A DNA stretch of 64,000 nt from Roseiarcus sp963741845 (GCA_963741845.1 CAVUJV010000006.1:1-64000); one strand, 5' to 3'. Counted from the first letter of the stretch, positions 47,516 to 57,241 are shown. Notes: generated from the sequence alone by a model not told the origin. Translations and numbers: made by a program.

Positions 47516-48586
47516 GTGCCTGAAGCTGCGTCTGAATTGAACGCCTCGCCGCATGTCGCCATCGCGATCGTCGCGACCGATGAGCAGAAGAACATCGTAG
47601 GCTGCCTGAAGTCGATCGACAAATTCCTCTACCGAAATTTCAGCGTCATCATCTGCGAAAACGCCGGTCGGGACGCCTATGCCCGCGATCTCGCCGAAGT
47701 CGCCAGGATCGAGGGCATGGCGGAAGCACCGGCCGACAGCGCCCAGAGGTCGACGCAGGCCGAGGAGCGGCGCTTTCTGCTCGGGGCCGACGCGCGGCCC
47801 GTCAAGGTGATGCGCGCCCGTGAGAATCTCGGATATAGCGGCGGCGTCAATGCGTGCATCGCCGGCGTCGGACGGGACTGGGACTTCATATGGGTTCTCA
47901 ACCCGGACACTTTTCCTGAGCCGGACGCGCTCGGCGCACTGCTGAGACGCCAGGCGCTCGGCGGATACGGCATGGTGGGCAGCCGCATCGTCTTCGTCGC
48001 GACGGGGCGCGTGCAACTGTGGGGCGGACTGCGCTATTCGCCCCTGCTCGGCCGTTGCAAGTCGCTCGGCGTCAACGAGTTGTTCGACACGACGCCGAAG
48101 GTCGACGACATCGAGGCCAAGCTCGACATCATTTCCGGCGTCTCCATGCTGGCCTCCAAAGCCTATATCGAGAAAGTCGGAGTCATGGACCACGACTTCT
48201 TCGTCTATTACGAGGACACCGAATGGTCTCTGCGCCGGGGCGATTTCCGTCTCGGATATGCGCACGATTCCATCATCCATCACATTGCGGGGGCGACGTC
48301 GGGGTCGGGAGGCCCGCGAAAAGAGCGGTCACGGTTCAGCATCTACCTCACCGAGCGCAACCGGGTTCTGATCGCAAAGAAGCTGTCGCCTGCGATGTGG
48401 CCGATCAACGCTTTTCTTGATCTTCTCCAAACCTCGGAATATCTCCTGCGTTTCCGCTCCTTGAGGGGGTTCAAGATCGCGCTCCGCGGCTGGTGGGCGG
48501 GCGTTTTGGGAGAGACCGGCATGCCGGGGTTCATGCGCGGCGCGCAAGGCGCAGCCGCCAAGGTCTTTCTCAAGCGGGCCGGCTGA
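47516..48586 (+). CDS. Glycosyltransferase family 2
   Basis: A 356-residue GT-A fold enzyme starting at GTG 47516 (PEAASELNASPHVAIAIVAT), with GGTGAGG upstream. Marks: donor-binding RARENLGYSGGVNACIAGVG, metal site WVLNPDTFPEPDALGALLRR, acceptor region KLDIISGVSMLASKAYIEKV, and FFVYYEDTEWSLRRGDFRLG (general base region). A hydrophobic C-terminal part follows. It transfers a sugar, perhaps rhamnose as in similar rhamnosyltransferases, in polysaccharide or O-antigen synthesis. An epimerase gene follows, supporting a sugar pathway. Confidence 0.85.
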   Translation: MPEAASELNASPHVAIAIVATDEQKNIVGCLKSIDKFLYRNFSVIICENAGRDAYARDLAEVARIEGMAEAPADSAQRSTQAEERRFLLGADARPVKVMRARENLGYSGGVNACIAGVGRDWDFIWVLNPDTFPEPDALGALLRRQALGGYGMVGSRIVFVATGRVQLWGGLRYSPLLGRCKSLGVNELFDTTPKVDDIEAKLDIISGVSMLASKAYIEKVGVMDHDFFVYYEDTEWSLRRGDFRLGYAHDSIIHHIAGATSGSGGPRKERSRFSIYLTERNRVLIAKKLSPAMWPINAFLDLLQTSEYLLRFRSLRGFKIALRGWWAGVLGETGMPGFMRGAQGAAAKVFLKRAG

Positions 48587-48814
48587 GACACCGCTGTACC
48601 CTCGGAAAGAAAAATCCAATCTGGCCGCGCAACGGAGACTTGGCCCCATGTCCGTCCGAGTTCGAAAATGGAGCTGGCCGGTCGGACGCATGGGCGAAAG
48701 GTCAATCCGGTTGCCGCGGGGTCTATCTTGGGCCCGGAGCGGTGGGGCATATCGCCTTATCCGGTCTAAAAGGCTTTGAACCGTCAACAAACTGGCGCAA
48801 AGTACGGAGTAGTC

Positions 48815-49816
48815 ATGAAAGTATTCATCACCGGCGTCGCGGGCTTTCTCGGTAGCCATCTGGCTGATGCGATGCTCGCAGAGGGGCATCAGGTCGTCGG
48901 CGTGGACAATCTCATCGGCGGCGAACTCGACAATGTCCCGGCCAAGGTCGATTTTCATCAGTTCGACTGCAACGACTTCAATCACATCCAGAAAGTTTCG
49001 CAGGGCTGCCAGATCTTCTACCACTGCGCCGCGACGGCCTATGAGGGACTCTCGGTTTTCTCGCCGCACGTCGTTACTCAGAACATCGTCAGCGCGTCGG
49101 TCGCCGTGTTCTCCGCGGCGATCGCCAACGGAGCGAAGCGGATCGTGTTCTGCTCGTCTATGGCGCGCTACGGCGCGCTCAAACCGCCCTTCACCGAGGA
49201 TCAGACGCCGAAGCCCCAGGACCCTTATGGCATCGGCAAGTTGGCGGCGGAGCAGCTGCTGCGTAACCTCTGCGAGATCCACAATGTAGAATATGTGATT
49301 GCGGTTCCGCATAACATTATCGGACCGCGGCAGAAGTGGGACGACCCCTTCCGCAACGTCGCCTCGATCATGATCAACCTGATGCTGCAGGGGCGGCAGC
49401 CGATCATCTATGGGAACGGCAAGCAACGCCGCTGCTTCTCGTTCATCGACGATTGCCTCTATTGCCTCAAGGAAATGGCGTTCCGCGACAATGTCGTCGG
49501 CCAGACGATCAATATCGGTCCGGACGAAGAGACGATCACGATCATCGAACTGGCGGAGCGCATCGCCAATCAACTGCAGTTCAATCTCGATCCGGTCTTC
49601 ATGCCCGGGCGGCCGCAGGAAGTCGAACACGCCACCTGCTCGTCAGATAAGGCGCGCAAGTTCCTGCAGTATAAGACCTCGGTCGATCTCGATACGGGCC
49701 TGGCCTCGATGGTCGAGGCCATACGTCGGCGCGGGACGCGCGAGTTCAAATACCATCTCGATCTCGAGATCATCAACGAGAAGACGCCGAAGACCTGGAA
49801 GGACCGTCTATTCTGA
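48815..49816 (+). CDS. NAD-dependent epimerase/dehydratase
   Basis: A 333-residue extended SDR. Dinucleotide site MKVFITGVAGFLGSHLADAM; VFCSSMARYGA with the catalytic Ser/Thr; YGIGKLAAEQLLRNLCEIHN with the YxxxK pair; IIGPRQKWDDPFRNVASIMI and RCFSFIDDCLYCLKEMAFRD are typical of UDP-glucose 4-epimerase-like enzymes. It has cggagtagtc upstream as ribosome site. It probably makes the sugar nucleotide used by the neighbouring transferase. Exact sugar unknown. Confidence 0.88.
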   Translation: MKVFITGVAGFLGSHLADAMLAEGHQVVGVDNLIGGELDNVPAKVDFHQFDCNDFNHIQKVSQGCQIFYHCAATAYEGLSVFSPHVVTQNIVSASVAVFSAAIANGAKRIVFCSSMARYGALKPPFTEDQTPKPQDPYGIGKLAAEQLLRNLCEIHNVEYVIAVPHNIIGPRQKWDDPFRNVASIMINLMLQGRQPIIYGNGKQRRCFSFIDDCLYCLKEMAFRDNVVGQTINIGPDEETITIIELAERIANQLQFNLDPVFMPGRPQEVEHATCSSDKARKFLQYKTSVDLDTGLASMVEAIRRRGTREFKYHLDLEIINEKTPKTWKDRLF

Positions 49817-50011
49817 GAAGTTCACCCCTTTGAGCCGCGCCCGACCGGCGCGGCTTGCGGGAGGTGCGATACGGCCCCGGCAAAAATTTCTGCGATGGCG
49901 GCGCCGGTCCGAACCTGAGCGCCCGGCCGGCGCCTTGATTTCGCCTAGGCTCGCGGGCGATGCTCGCCGCTGCGCGTATCGGCGGGCTCGGCGCGCATGC
50001 GGACGGACGGG

Positions 50012-51373
50012 ATGGACAGCGCTTTCTTCTCCGACCTTCTGGCTTCGATCGCCGAGCGCGGGCGTTCGGTGCTCAAGCTGTCGCCCTGGCCTCGCGACGT
50101 GGAAGACCGCGCGGCTTCGCTCGCCGAGACGTGCCGGGCCTTGCTGACCGGACGGGGCGAGGCCTCGGGCGTGGCGCTCGCCAGCGAGATCCTCTCGCGC
50201 TACCGCAGCCTTTCGCCCGGCGACAAGGCAGCGTTGTTTCGGGCCTGGGCGGACGATTTCGGGCCTGACCCGAAGCGGGTCGAGGACGCGGTCGCGCGCT
50301 GGAGCGCGACCCGCGGCGAGGCCGCGGCGGCGGCGCTCCACTACGCCACCGAGCCGCGCCGGCAGGAACTCTTTCGCCGTCTCAATCGCGCGCCTGGAGG
50401 AACGCGCGCGCTCGTTGCGATGCGCGCCGACCTGCTCGAGGCGATGCGCGAGGACCGGTCGCTCGTCGAGGTCGATCGCGATTTCCAGCACCTGTTCCTG
50501 TCGTGGTTCAACCGGGGCTTCCTTGTGCTCCGGCGGATCGACTGGTCGTCGCCCGCCGCGATCCTCGAAAAGATCATCCGCTACGAGGCGGTGCACGAGA
50601 TCCGCGGCTGGGACGATCTGAGGCGGCGGATCGATCCGTCCGACCGGCGCTGCTACGCCTTCTTCCATCCGGCGCTGGTGGATGAGCCGCTGATCTTTGT
50701 CGAAGTGGCGCTGACGCTCGCCCAGCCACAGGCGATCGCGCCGCTGCTCGCCGAACGGCGCGCCGAGATCGCGGAGGAAAAGGCCAAGGTCGCGACCTTC
50801 TATTCGATCTCCAACTGTCAGCAGGGACTGGCCGGAGTCACGTTCGGCAATTTCCTCATCAAGCAGGTGGTGGAGGAACTGCGCCGCGATCTGCCGCGGA
50901 TCGAGACTTTTGTGACGCTCTCGCCGATGCCGGGCTTTCGCCGCTGGCTTGAGACGAGCGAGGATCCGGAGATCGAACCGCTGGTTCTGCGCGCGAGCGA
51001 GGCGACCGCGGACGACGACTGGCCGAACAGCGAAGAGAGCGTCCAGCGCGTCCGGAAGGCGCTGGAGCCGCTCGCCGCCTATTATTTTCTCAAATCCCGA
51101 CGGCCGGACGGACGCGTTGTCGACTCGGTGGCGCGCTTCCATCTCGGCAACGGCGCGCGGCTCGAGCGGCTCAACTGGATGGGCGATCTGTCGCCGAAGG
51201 GGCTCGCCGAGTCCTTCGGCCTCATGGTCAATTACCTCTACGACCTCAACGAGATCGAAAAGAACCATGAGGCCTTTGCCAATTCCGGGGCTGTCGCGGC
51301 GTCGAGCGCGGTCAAGAAGCTTATGCCGAAGACGAGGTCCGCGGCGCCTGCGCTTCCCGCCCCGGAGGGATGA
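50012..51373 (+). CDS. Malonyl-CoA decarboxylase
   Basis: A 453-residue malonyl-CoA decarboxylase, which turns malonyl-CoA into acetyl-CoA and CO2. Helical N-terminal domain (LLASIAERGRSVLKLSPWPR, GEASGVALASEILSRYRSLS). Catalytic GNAT-like domain with CYAFFHPALVDEPLIFVEVA, FYSISNCQQGLAGVTFGNFL, IETFVTLSPMPGFRRWLETS, VARFHLGNGARLERLNWMGD, and the terminal SFGLMVNYLYDLNEIEKNHE. ATG 50012 is chosen for closeness to conserved sequence. It may drain malonyl-CoA and limit fatty acid synthesis. Confidence 0.92.
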   Translation: MDSAFFSDLLASIAERGRSVLKLSPWPRDVEDRAASLAETCRALLTGRGEASGVALASEILSRYRSLSPGDKAALFRAWADDFGPDPKRVEDAVARWSATRGEAAAAALHYATEPRRQELFRRLNRAPGGTRALVAMRADLLEAMREDRSLVEVDRDFQHLFLSWFNRGFLVLRRIDWSSPAAILEKIIRYEAVHEIRGWDDLRRRIDPSDRRCYAFFHPALVDEPLIFVEVALTLAQPQAIAPLLAERRAEIAEEKAKVATFYSISNCQQGLAGVTFGNFLIKQVVEELRRDLPRIETFVTLSPMPGFRRWLETSEDPEIEPLVLRASEATADDDWPNSEESVQRVRKALEPLAAYYFLKSRRPDGRVVDSVARFHLGNGARLERLNWMGDLSPKGLAESFGLMVNYLYDLNEIEKNHEAFANSGAVAASSAVKKLMPKTRSAAPALPAPEG

Positions 51374-51495
51374 GGCGGGACGTAGCGTCGGCGATGCAGC
51401 CAAGATCGCGGCAGCTGTAGGCGGCGTCAGTAAAATCGGCGTAGGCTTCCATCAACGCGCCAGCGAGGCGACGCGATCAGGAGGAACGAGCGCCG

Positions 51496-51786
51496 ATGTA
51501 CGCCGCAGTCCGCCAGTACAAGTCGAAGCCCGGCATGGCCGACCAGCTCGCCGAAAAGGTCAAGGAACTCGTCCCCGTCATTAGCGGCGTGTCGGGCTTC
51601 ATGGGCTATTACGTGATCTACGCGCCCGACGACACGGTGACCGCGATCAGCATCTTCAACAAGGTCGAGGAAGCGCAGGAATCCAATCAGATCGCCCTCG
51701 CCTGGGTGGAGAAGAACCTCGCGAGCTATTTCGCTGGCGAGGCCAGTGCGACCGCCGGACCGGTGATCGTCCATTCGATGGGGTGA
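51496..51786 (+). CDS. Small ABM-fold-like protein
   Basis: A 96-residue protein: MYAAVRQYKSKPGMADQLAE, KVKELVPVISGVSGFMGYYV, IYAPDDTVTAISIFNKVEEA and QESNQIALAWVEKNLASYFA. The pattern is that of the dimeric alpha-beta barrel (antibiotic biosynthesis monooxygenase-like) superfamily, whose small members often have unknown roles. Strong ribosome site (aggaggaac) upstream. Function unknown. Confidence 0.65.
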   Translation: MYAAVRQYKSKPGMADQLAEKVKELVPVISGVSGFMGYYVIYAPDDTVTAISIFNKVEEAQESNQIALAWVEKNLASYFAGEASATAGPVIVHSMG

Positions 51787-51804
51787 GCGAAGAGCGCTAT
51801 TCTT

Positions 51805-51915
51805 TTACGGGACAGCAAGCCCCCGCTGCACCGCAGGGCGGGCAAGCCCGTGCTCCAGCCAGGCTGGCGCGTTCGTGAGTTCGCCGAAGCCGACGAGTTC
51901 GCCTGCGTCGTAAAA
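51805..51915 (-). pseudogene. Relic: C-terminus of a glutathione S-transferase
   Basis: The minus strand reads FYDAGELVGFGELTNAPAWL followed by EHGLARPAVQRGLAVP and a stop at 51805. The W-L-x-x-x-L-A-R-P-A-V-Q-R-G-L-x-V-P ending is typical of YghU-type GST C-termini. Nothing GST-like lies upstream; the metallophosphoesterase gene comes at 51963. It is a leftover of about 35 codons. Confidence 0.6.
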
Positions 51916-51962
51916 GCCGATGTCCTTGGACGGGAGGGATATATCTGGCGCTATCGCAGCGC

Positions 51963-52862
51963 TCAGACCGCCAGCGCCTCGCGCTCGCCGATCGCTTCGC
52001 TGTCCAGGGCCAGGCCCCGCACACGCGCGCTCACTTTCCAGCGGTCGCCCTCCCGCTCGATGCGCACGAGGTGATAGGCCGCGCGATGGCGCGGATCGTG
52101 GACGGCGGCGGAGGCCGAGGGCGCGCCGAGGACGGGCACCGATCCGTCGACGGTCCGCGCCGCGCGCGAGGGCAGGGAGCGCACGAGTTGCCGGTGCGAA
52201 TGGCCGTGCAGAATGGCTTCCGCGCCATGCTTTGCGATCACGCGCTCGAAGGCGGCGGCGTCGGTGAGGCCGCGCAGGGGCGGCGCGCCTTTCGAGAGCG
52301 GCGGATGATGGATCAGCACGACGCGGGCGAGATCCCGCTTCGCCGTCCAGTCGAGCAATTTTGCGAAAGCGGCGAGCTGCTCGGGCCCAACGCGCCCGGT
52401 GGCCATGAGCGGGCCGGTCGGCACGGCGGAGGAAAGGCCGATGATCGCCACGCCGCGGCGGATCCGCAGGAAAGGAAACCCCGAGTCTCCCGCGTCGCCC
52501 GTGGTCCAGGGCGCGAAAGTCGAGGCGAGCAGCGGCATGGCCGCATGAACGTAGGCGTCGTGATTGCCGGGAACGAAGCTGACGTCGCGAGGATCGCCGA
52601 GCGTCTTCATCCATTGGGCGGCGCGACGGAATTCCGCGGGCATCGCGATATTGACGAGGTCTCCGGTCGCCGCGACGTGATCCGGCTTTTGCGCGAGCAT
52701 GTCGTCGACGAGCCGCGCGAGGGCGGCCATATCGTTCCTGCGTTCGCGCCCGCGCTTCCAGTTGACGTAGCCCATGAAGCGCTTGAGCCGGAAATGGCCC
52801 GAGCCCGGAAAGGGCGCCGGCGAGAGATGCGGGTCGGTGATATGCGCGATCGTGAGACTCAA
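51963..52862 (-). CDS. Metallophosphoesterase
   Basis: A 299-residue calcineurin-like phosphoesterase of the cyclic-nucleotide or 3',5'-cAMP phosphodiesterase-like group. The metal-binding blocks are in order: TIAHITDPHLSPAPFPGS (D-x-H), HVAATGDLVNI (GD), VSFVPGNHDAY (GNHD), VVLIHHPP (H), AILHGHSHRQLV (GHxH). The frame is intact. Cytoplasmic. The physiological substrate is unknown. Confidence 0.88.
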   Translation of the reverse strand: MSLTIAHITDPHLSPAPFPGSGHFRLKRFMGYVNWKRGRERRNDMAALARLVDDMLAQKPDHVAATGDLVNIAMPAEFRRAAQWMKTLGDPRDVSFVPGNHDAYVHAAMPLLASTFAPWTTGDAGDSGFPFLRIRRGVAIIGLSSAVPTGPLMATGRVGPEQLAAFAKLLDWTAKRDLARVVLIHHPPLSKGAPPLRGLTDAAAFERVIAKHGAEAILHGHSHRQLVRSLPSRAARTVDGSVPVLGAPSASAAVHDPRHRAAYHLVRIEREGDRWKVSARVRGLALDSEAIGEREALAV

Positions 52863-52960
52863 GCGCCGCCCCTGCGAGGTCCGAAGGCCGTTCCTTGACG
52901 GGGGCGCAATAAGGACGCTTCAAGGGAAAGACAACCCTTTGAGGACAAGGCCGAGGGCCG

Positions 52961-53428
52961 GTGAACTCTTTCCGCACCCGTCTGAGAACGCGCGTGGCGC
53001 ATATGAGCTTCCTCGTGACGCGGGCGATGACGCTGGGTGTTCGCGGAATCGTGATCGCGCCGGACGATTCCGTCCTGCTGGTTCGGCACGGCTATGTGTC
53101 CGGCTGGCATTTTCCGGGCGGCGGCGTCGAGATCGGCGAAACCTTCGAGGACGCGCTCCGGCGCGAGCTGGAGGAAGAGGCGCGAATCGTGATTGACGGC
53201 GCGCCCGTTCTTCACGGCCTTTTCTTCAACGCCAGGCCTTCGCGCCGCGACCATGTCGCCGTCTACGTGATCCGCGATTTCACGGTGACGGGCGTCAGGG
53301 CGCCCGACATGGAGATTCGGGAGGCGCGGTTCTTCCCGCTCGACGCGCTGCCAGACGGCGCGACGCCGGGGACGCGGGCGCGCCTCGCGGAAATCTTCGA
53401 AGCCGCGCCGGTGAGCGCCCACTGGTGA
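52961..53428 (+). CDS. NUDIX hydrolase
   Basis: A 155-residue protein. The complete Nudix box GGGVEIGETFEDALRRELEE plus EA sits at residues about 51-72, following VLLVRHGYVSGWHFPG. It hydrolyses nucleoside-diphosphate-linked compounds with Mg2+; substrate unknown. GTG 52961 gives an N-terminus rich in R that leads into MTLGVRGIVI; ATG 53003 is an alternative. Confidence 0.9.
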   Translation: MNSFRTRLRTRVAHMSFLVTRAMTLGVRGIVIAPDDSVLLVRHGYVSGWHFPGGGVEIGETFEDALRRELEEEARIVIDGAPVLHGLFFNARPSRRDHVAVYVIRDFTVTGVRAPDMEIREARFFPLDALPDGATPGTRARLAEIFEAAPVSAHW

Positions 53429-53503
53429 CCGGACTTCAGGCCGGAGGGCGCCTCAGCGATCGGTCGCTGCTCCTTCCGGCCGCGCCAAAAGCGCAGACGC
53501 CGG

Positions 53504-54475
53504 TCAGCCCCGCGTTGCTTCGCGTATCTTCGGTGACGTCGGCGACGAGCGCTGGCGGATTGATCCTCGCGAAGGACCGCGCGAACTCGGCCTGCGTTCT
53601 TCCGCCTCGCGCCGCAGGCGGCGCGTGGCGCTCTCGAAATGCCGCATGGCCGGACCGAAAACCCCGGCGGCCTGCTCGAACCGCTCGCGCAGGGCGTCGA
53701 GTTTGGACATCGCCTCGCGGTCGCGGGGGTCGTCGACGAGCGCGAGCAACTGTCGGTAGGCTTCGCGCGCCAGATCGTTGACCGCCGGATGGGCCCAGAC
53801 CTCGTCTGCACTGGCCGAGAAATGGCGAAGCGAGCTGGATAGGAACGTCTCGACGGCTTCGAGGCCGTCCTCTGTCGCATTCGGCCACGTCACCCCTAGC
53901 GTCGTGGCGACGCGACCAAGCGCCGCGCGGGGGTCGCCCAGAAGATCGGACCAGTCGAGCAGCGCACGGGCCTGCCCGCGGGTCGCCGCCTCCGCGTCCA
54001 GAACATGCCGCAGCCAGATGAGACACCCGACGCTCGGGTCCATGCCGTCGCGCCGTTCGAGCGACCACGCGACTTCGAGCGGCGATCGGACAGGGATGAC
54101 CGTCCGGGTCGACCAGCCGACCTCCTCGAACGCCGGCCCCCAGAAATCCATGAGCCGGCACATGCGGGGATCCTTGATGACCGGATTCGGAGCGTTTCCA
54201 AATTCCGCTCTCAGCGTTTCCTTTGCGCGCGCGCGCAAAGCCGCCCGTGTCCTGGCGCCGATTCGATCGACGTCGAACTTTCGCCAGTCCGTCCAATCGC
54301 TGCCCCCGGCGGCGAGGATTTCATCATTGAGGTCCGCGAGATTCTGGGACTCCCAGAATCCCCGCTCGTTGGTCGGGGCGCCCTTCATGAGATGGGCCGG
54401 CGGCGCTCCGCCGAGCCGAACCAGCGCCCCGGCGAGACTGGACGTGCCGCTGCGGTGCATGCCGAGCACCAGCAC
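53504..54475 (-). CDS. Sulfotransferase family protein
   Basis: A 323-residue frame with the PAPS-binding P-loop-like start LVLGMHRSGTSSLAGALVRL and, later, RTVIPVRSPLEVAWSLERRD (3'-phosphate region) and GQARALLDWSDLLGDPRAAL. It would transfer sulfate from PAPS to a sugar, lipid or protein. The start is uncertain: the open frame begins with GTG 54475 inside the fold, and AGGAGG at about 54,540-54,545 suggests a start about 60 bases upstream that an indel has separated. The last 40 residues look out of frame. Confidence 0.72.
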   Translation of the reverse strand: MLVLGMHRSGTSSLAGALVRLGGAPPAHLMKGAPTNERGFWESQNLADLNDEILAAGGSDWTDWRKFDVDRIGARTRAALRARAKETLRAEFGNAPNPVIKDPRMCRLMDFWGPAFEEVGWSTRTVIPVRSPLEVAWSLERRDGMDPSVGCLIWLRHVLDAEAATRGQARALLDWSDLLGDPRAALGRVATTLGVTWPNATEDGLEAVETFLSSSLRHFSASADEVWAHPAVNDLAREAYRQLLALVDDPRDREAMSKLDALRERFEQAAGVFGPAMRHFESATRRLRREAEERRPSSRGPSRGSIRQRSSPTSPKIREATRG

Positions 54476-54903
54476 CGCAAACTCGGCGGCGCGTCCGCTG
54501 ATCCCGCTCTCCGGGGACGGAGCATTAACGAACAGTTTATCCTCCTGCCGCGCTCGACCCGCTTCTCATTTGGAGGCGTCGGGTGATGCCAGAGCGATGC
54601 AGAATATGGCCGAGTATCGGATGATAACAAGAGCAAGCAATTGAGTTATATATGTAAACCGTATTTTCGCAGTGTTACTCCTCTGTAATGCCTGCTCTTT
54701 TAGGCCATGCGGAGGGACCGTTTCGGCCAATCCCGAGCAGGACGCGCCGCATTTTCACCCCAAACCTTTGGTCGGAGATCGACGGATTGGGAAAGCCTGT
54801 CTAAACCTTAACGCGCCGGTAAGGTTTCCGAGAGCTTCATCGGCGGCGCGTGGACAAGCCGGGCCGGCTCGTCTACCCTTCCGGCGGAACGCGGGGTGAT
54901 CGA
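54476..54903. other. AT-richer intergenic region between divergent genes
   Basis: About 430 bases. From 54,600 to 54,720 it is clearly AT-rich (aagcaattgagttatatatg, then taaaccgtattttcgcagtg), unlike the rest of this side. It probably holds the promoters for the sulfotransferase and the L,D-transpeptidase. No gene is seen. Confidence 0.4.
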
Positions 54904-56390
54904 ATGAACTTGCGGTTCTGGCGCTTGGCCGCTCTTGGCCTCATCGGCGCCTCGGGCGCGATGCTGGCGGGATGCGACGACGCCTATCTGCCCCAGGGGG
55001 CCGGGCGATCCGAGCAGCCGATCTCGAGCGCGACGCTCGACGAGATGACCAAGATCGACACGACGTCGTCTTCTCCCGTGCTCATCCGCACCTACAAGAA
55101 GGAAGCGGAGCTCGAAATCTGGAAGATGAACGCGAAGGGGCAGTATGCGCTCCTCAAGACCTATCCGATGTGCCGCTGGTCGGGGCAACTCGGGCCCAAG
55201 AAGCGCGAGGGCGACATGCAGGTGCCCGAGGGGTACTATTCGATCGCGCCCGGGCAACTGAACCCGAACTCGCATTACTACCTCGCCTTCAACGTCGGCT
55301 ACCCGAACGCCTATGACCGCGCCTATGGCCGCGACGGCGGCAATGTGATGGTGCACGGCGTGTGCTCCTCGGCGGGCTGCTTCTCGATGACGGACGATCA
55401 GGTGGCCGACATCTACGCGATCGCCCGCGACGCGCTTCGTGGCGGCCAGCGGGAGATCCAGCTCCAGTCCTTCCCGTTCCGGATGACCGCGCAGAACATG
55501 GCGAAGTACCGGCTCGATCCGAACATTGCCTTCTGGAAGGAGATCAAGAAGGGCGCCGACTATTTCGAGGTGACCAAGGCCGAGCCTCCCGTCCTCGTCT
55601 GCAACAAGCACTATGTCTTCGGCGCGACGGCCAAAGGGCCGGTCTCCGCGACCGCCGCATGTCCCGCGCTCGAGCGCGACGAGGCGATCGACCAGGAGGT
55701 CGCCGAGAAGGAAGCCAAGGACGACGCCAAGGCCGAACAGCTTGCGGCTTCGGGCGTGAAGGCGATCCGCACCGTCTATGCGGACGGCGGCCAGAATCCG
55801 GTGTTCAAGGGCTACAAGGATACGAGCGACCCCGAGGCCCTCGAACTTCCCCCGCAGGAGATCGTGCTCGACGATCGCGCGGCGCCGGCTCAGGCCGTCG
55901 TCAAGGTCGCGGCGGCGGACGCCGGGAAGGCGCGCGCGGCGGCGGTCGTCGCGGCGAAGCCCGCGCCCGCGCCGGTCGAGACGGCAGCCGCGAAGGTCGC
56001 CGCGCCGCTTCAGACGGCGGCCATCGCTCCTGCTCCCGCTGCGGCGGACGCCGCTCAGCCACAGACGGTGGCGTATCGTCGCCCCGGCTGCGCAAGCCTC
56101 CGATTCGAACGCCGGGATCTGGGGCGCGAGCACGCGCAACGTCAAGAAATGGCTGAACTGGGGCGGCGATAAAGCCGCCGCTCAGCCCGCCGCGACTGCC
56201 GAAGCTCCTGCGCAACTCGACGGCGCGCCGTTGCCGCCGCACCGCGCCGCGGTCGCGAGCGCAGAAGACAAAGGCCGAGAAGCAGCGGGTCGTGTTGCGC
56301 GGCCTTCCGACGCCTGCCGGGAAGGATGCCCCGGCCCGCGAAAAGACCGAGGAAGCTGCGACCGCGAGCGCATCCGCCGTCGCGCAATAA
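54904..56390 (+). CDS. L,D-transpeptidase (YafK-type) lipoprotein, C-tail frameshifted
   Basis: ATG 54904 gives a lipoprotein signal (LAALGLIGASGAMLAGCDDA, lipobox LAGC). The YkuD/YafK domain has VLIRTYKKEAELEIWKMNAK, QYALLKTYPMCRWSGQLGPK, EGYYSIAPGQLNPNSHYYLA, and the catalytic HGVCSSAGCFSMTDDQVADI (the His then SxxCF nucleophile). Such enzymes crosslink or trim peptidoglycan or attach outer-membrane proteins. A long Ala/Pro/Val-rich tail follows. Two indels (near 56,090 and 56,265) break it; in corrected frame it ends EKTEEAATASASAVAQ at TAA 56388-56390. Confidence 0.85.
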
Positions 56391-56399
56391 GCATCCCTA

Positions 56400-56963
56400 C
56401 TACGGGGCGCCGCGCGCCGCCGCGATCCGGCGCCTGGCCTCCGCGACGAGGCGCGGCGCTTCGCCTTCCGTCAAGGTCCGGGTCGGCAGGACGACCGGGG
56501 CGCCGGCCTTTGGCCACAGATAGACGACGCCGCCAGCGTCCTCGGCTTCCGTGAACTCGGCATAAGACAGCCTTCGTGGCTCATGGCCGCCTTCGACCGT
56601 GACGCCCGTGGCGTCGAGGGTCACGAGCACGGGACCCGGCGCGGCGTTCAGCGCGGCCTTGCCGCGCGCCCGCGCGGTCCGCAGACGCCAATGGGTCGCG
56701 AGCCGCTGCATCATGAAAAGCGCTGCCGCGAGCAGGATGACGATCTCCGCCGCGCGCCTCGTGATGAGGTCGGTGAAACCGAGGATCGAGGCGAAGACGA
56801 GCGCGAGCGCGAAGGCCGCGAGCGGCGCATGGTGGCGCGCCGTGAGGCCGCCCTCCAGAGCCAGGCGCAGGCCGAATCGGGCCGCGGCGGCTTCCGTTTC
56901 GGCCGGGCTCAACGTGATGGCGTAGGGACCGAACGCCTGCGCGCCGGACTCGGCCTCGCTCAC
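56400..56963 (-). CDS. DUF2244 membrane protein
   Basis: A 187-residue protein with two adjacent membrane helices (APLAAFALALVFASILGFTD, LITRRAAEIVILLAAALFMM) and a C-terminal soluble part (LVTLDATGVTVEGGHEPRRL, GVVYLWPKAGAPVVLPTRTL). The pattern fits DUF2244, common in alphaproteobacteria. Role unknown. Its ATG overlaps the stop of the bolA gene by four bases. Confidence 0.68.
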   Translation of the reverse strand: MSEAESGAQAFGPYAITLSPAETEAAAARFGLRLALEGGLTARHHAPLAAFALALVFASILGFTDLITRRAAEIVILLAAALFMMQRLATHWRLRTARARGKAALNAAPGPVLVTLDATGVTVEGGHEPRRLSYAEFTEAEDAGGVVYLWPKAGAPVVLPTRTLTEGEAPRLVAEARRRIAAARGAP

Positions 56964-57241
56964 TCGCCGGGCGCCTTGGCGTCGAGGGCGAGCGCATGCA
57001 GACCGTCGGCGAATTCGGCCGGCAGCAGGTCATAGACGAGCCGGTGGCGCGCGACCCGGTTGAGCCCCGCGAACTTCTGGGACACGATTCGCACGCGGTA
57101 ATGCGTGCCTCCTCCGGCGGCGGCGTGACCCTGTCTCACGCCGGCGTGTCCCGCGTGACGCTCTGATTCGTCGAGGATTTCGAGCTTCTCGGGCGCGAGA
57201 GCCTCCGTAAGGCGGGCGACAATTCTTTCCTGCATGGTCAT
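56960..57241 (-). CDS. bolA: BolA family protein
   Basis: A 93-residue BolA: QERIVARLTEALAPEKLEIL, DESERHAGHAGV, GGTHYRVRIVSQKFAGLNRV, ARHRLVYDLLPAEFADGLHA. It partners monothiol glutaredoxins in iron-sulfur sensing and stress. It is divergent from the J-domain gene, an arrangement seen next to cobS in many Rhizobiales. Confidence 0.93.
   Translation of the reverse strand: MTMQERIVARLTEALAPEKLEILDESERHAGHAGVRQGHAAAGGGTHYRVRIVSQKFAGLNRVARHRLVYDLLPAEFADGLHALALDAKAPGE

Noticed and set aside
49808..51403. 531-residue frame antisense to malonyl-CoA decarboxylase
   Set aside because: The plus-strand gene carries the family motifs; the antisense frame has none.
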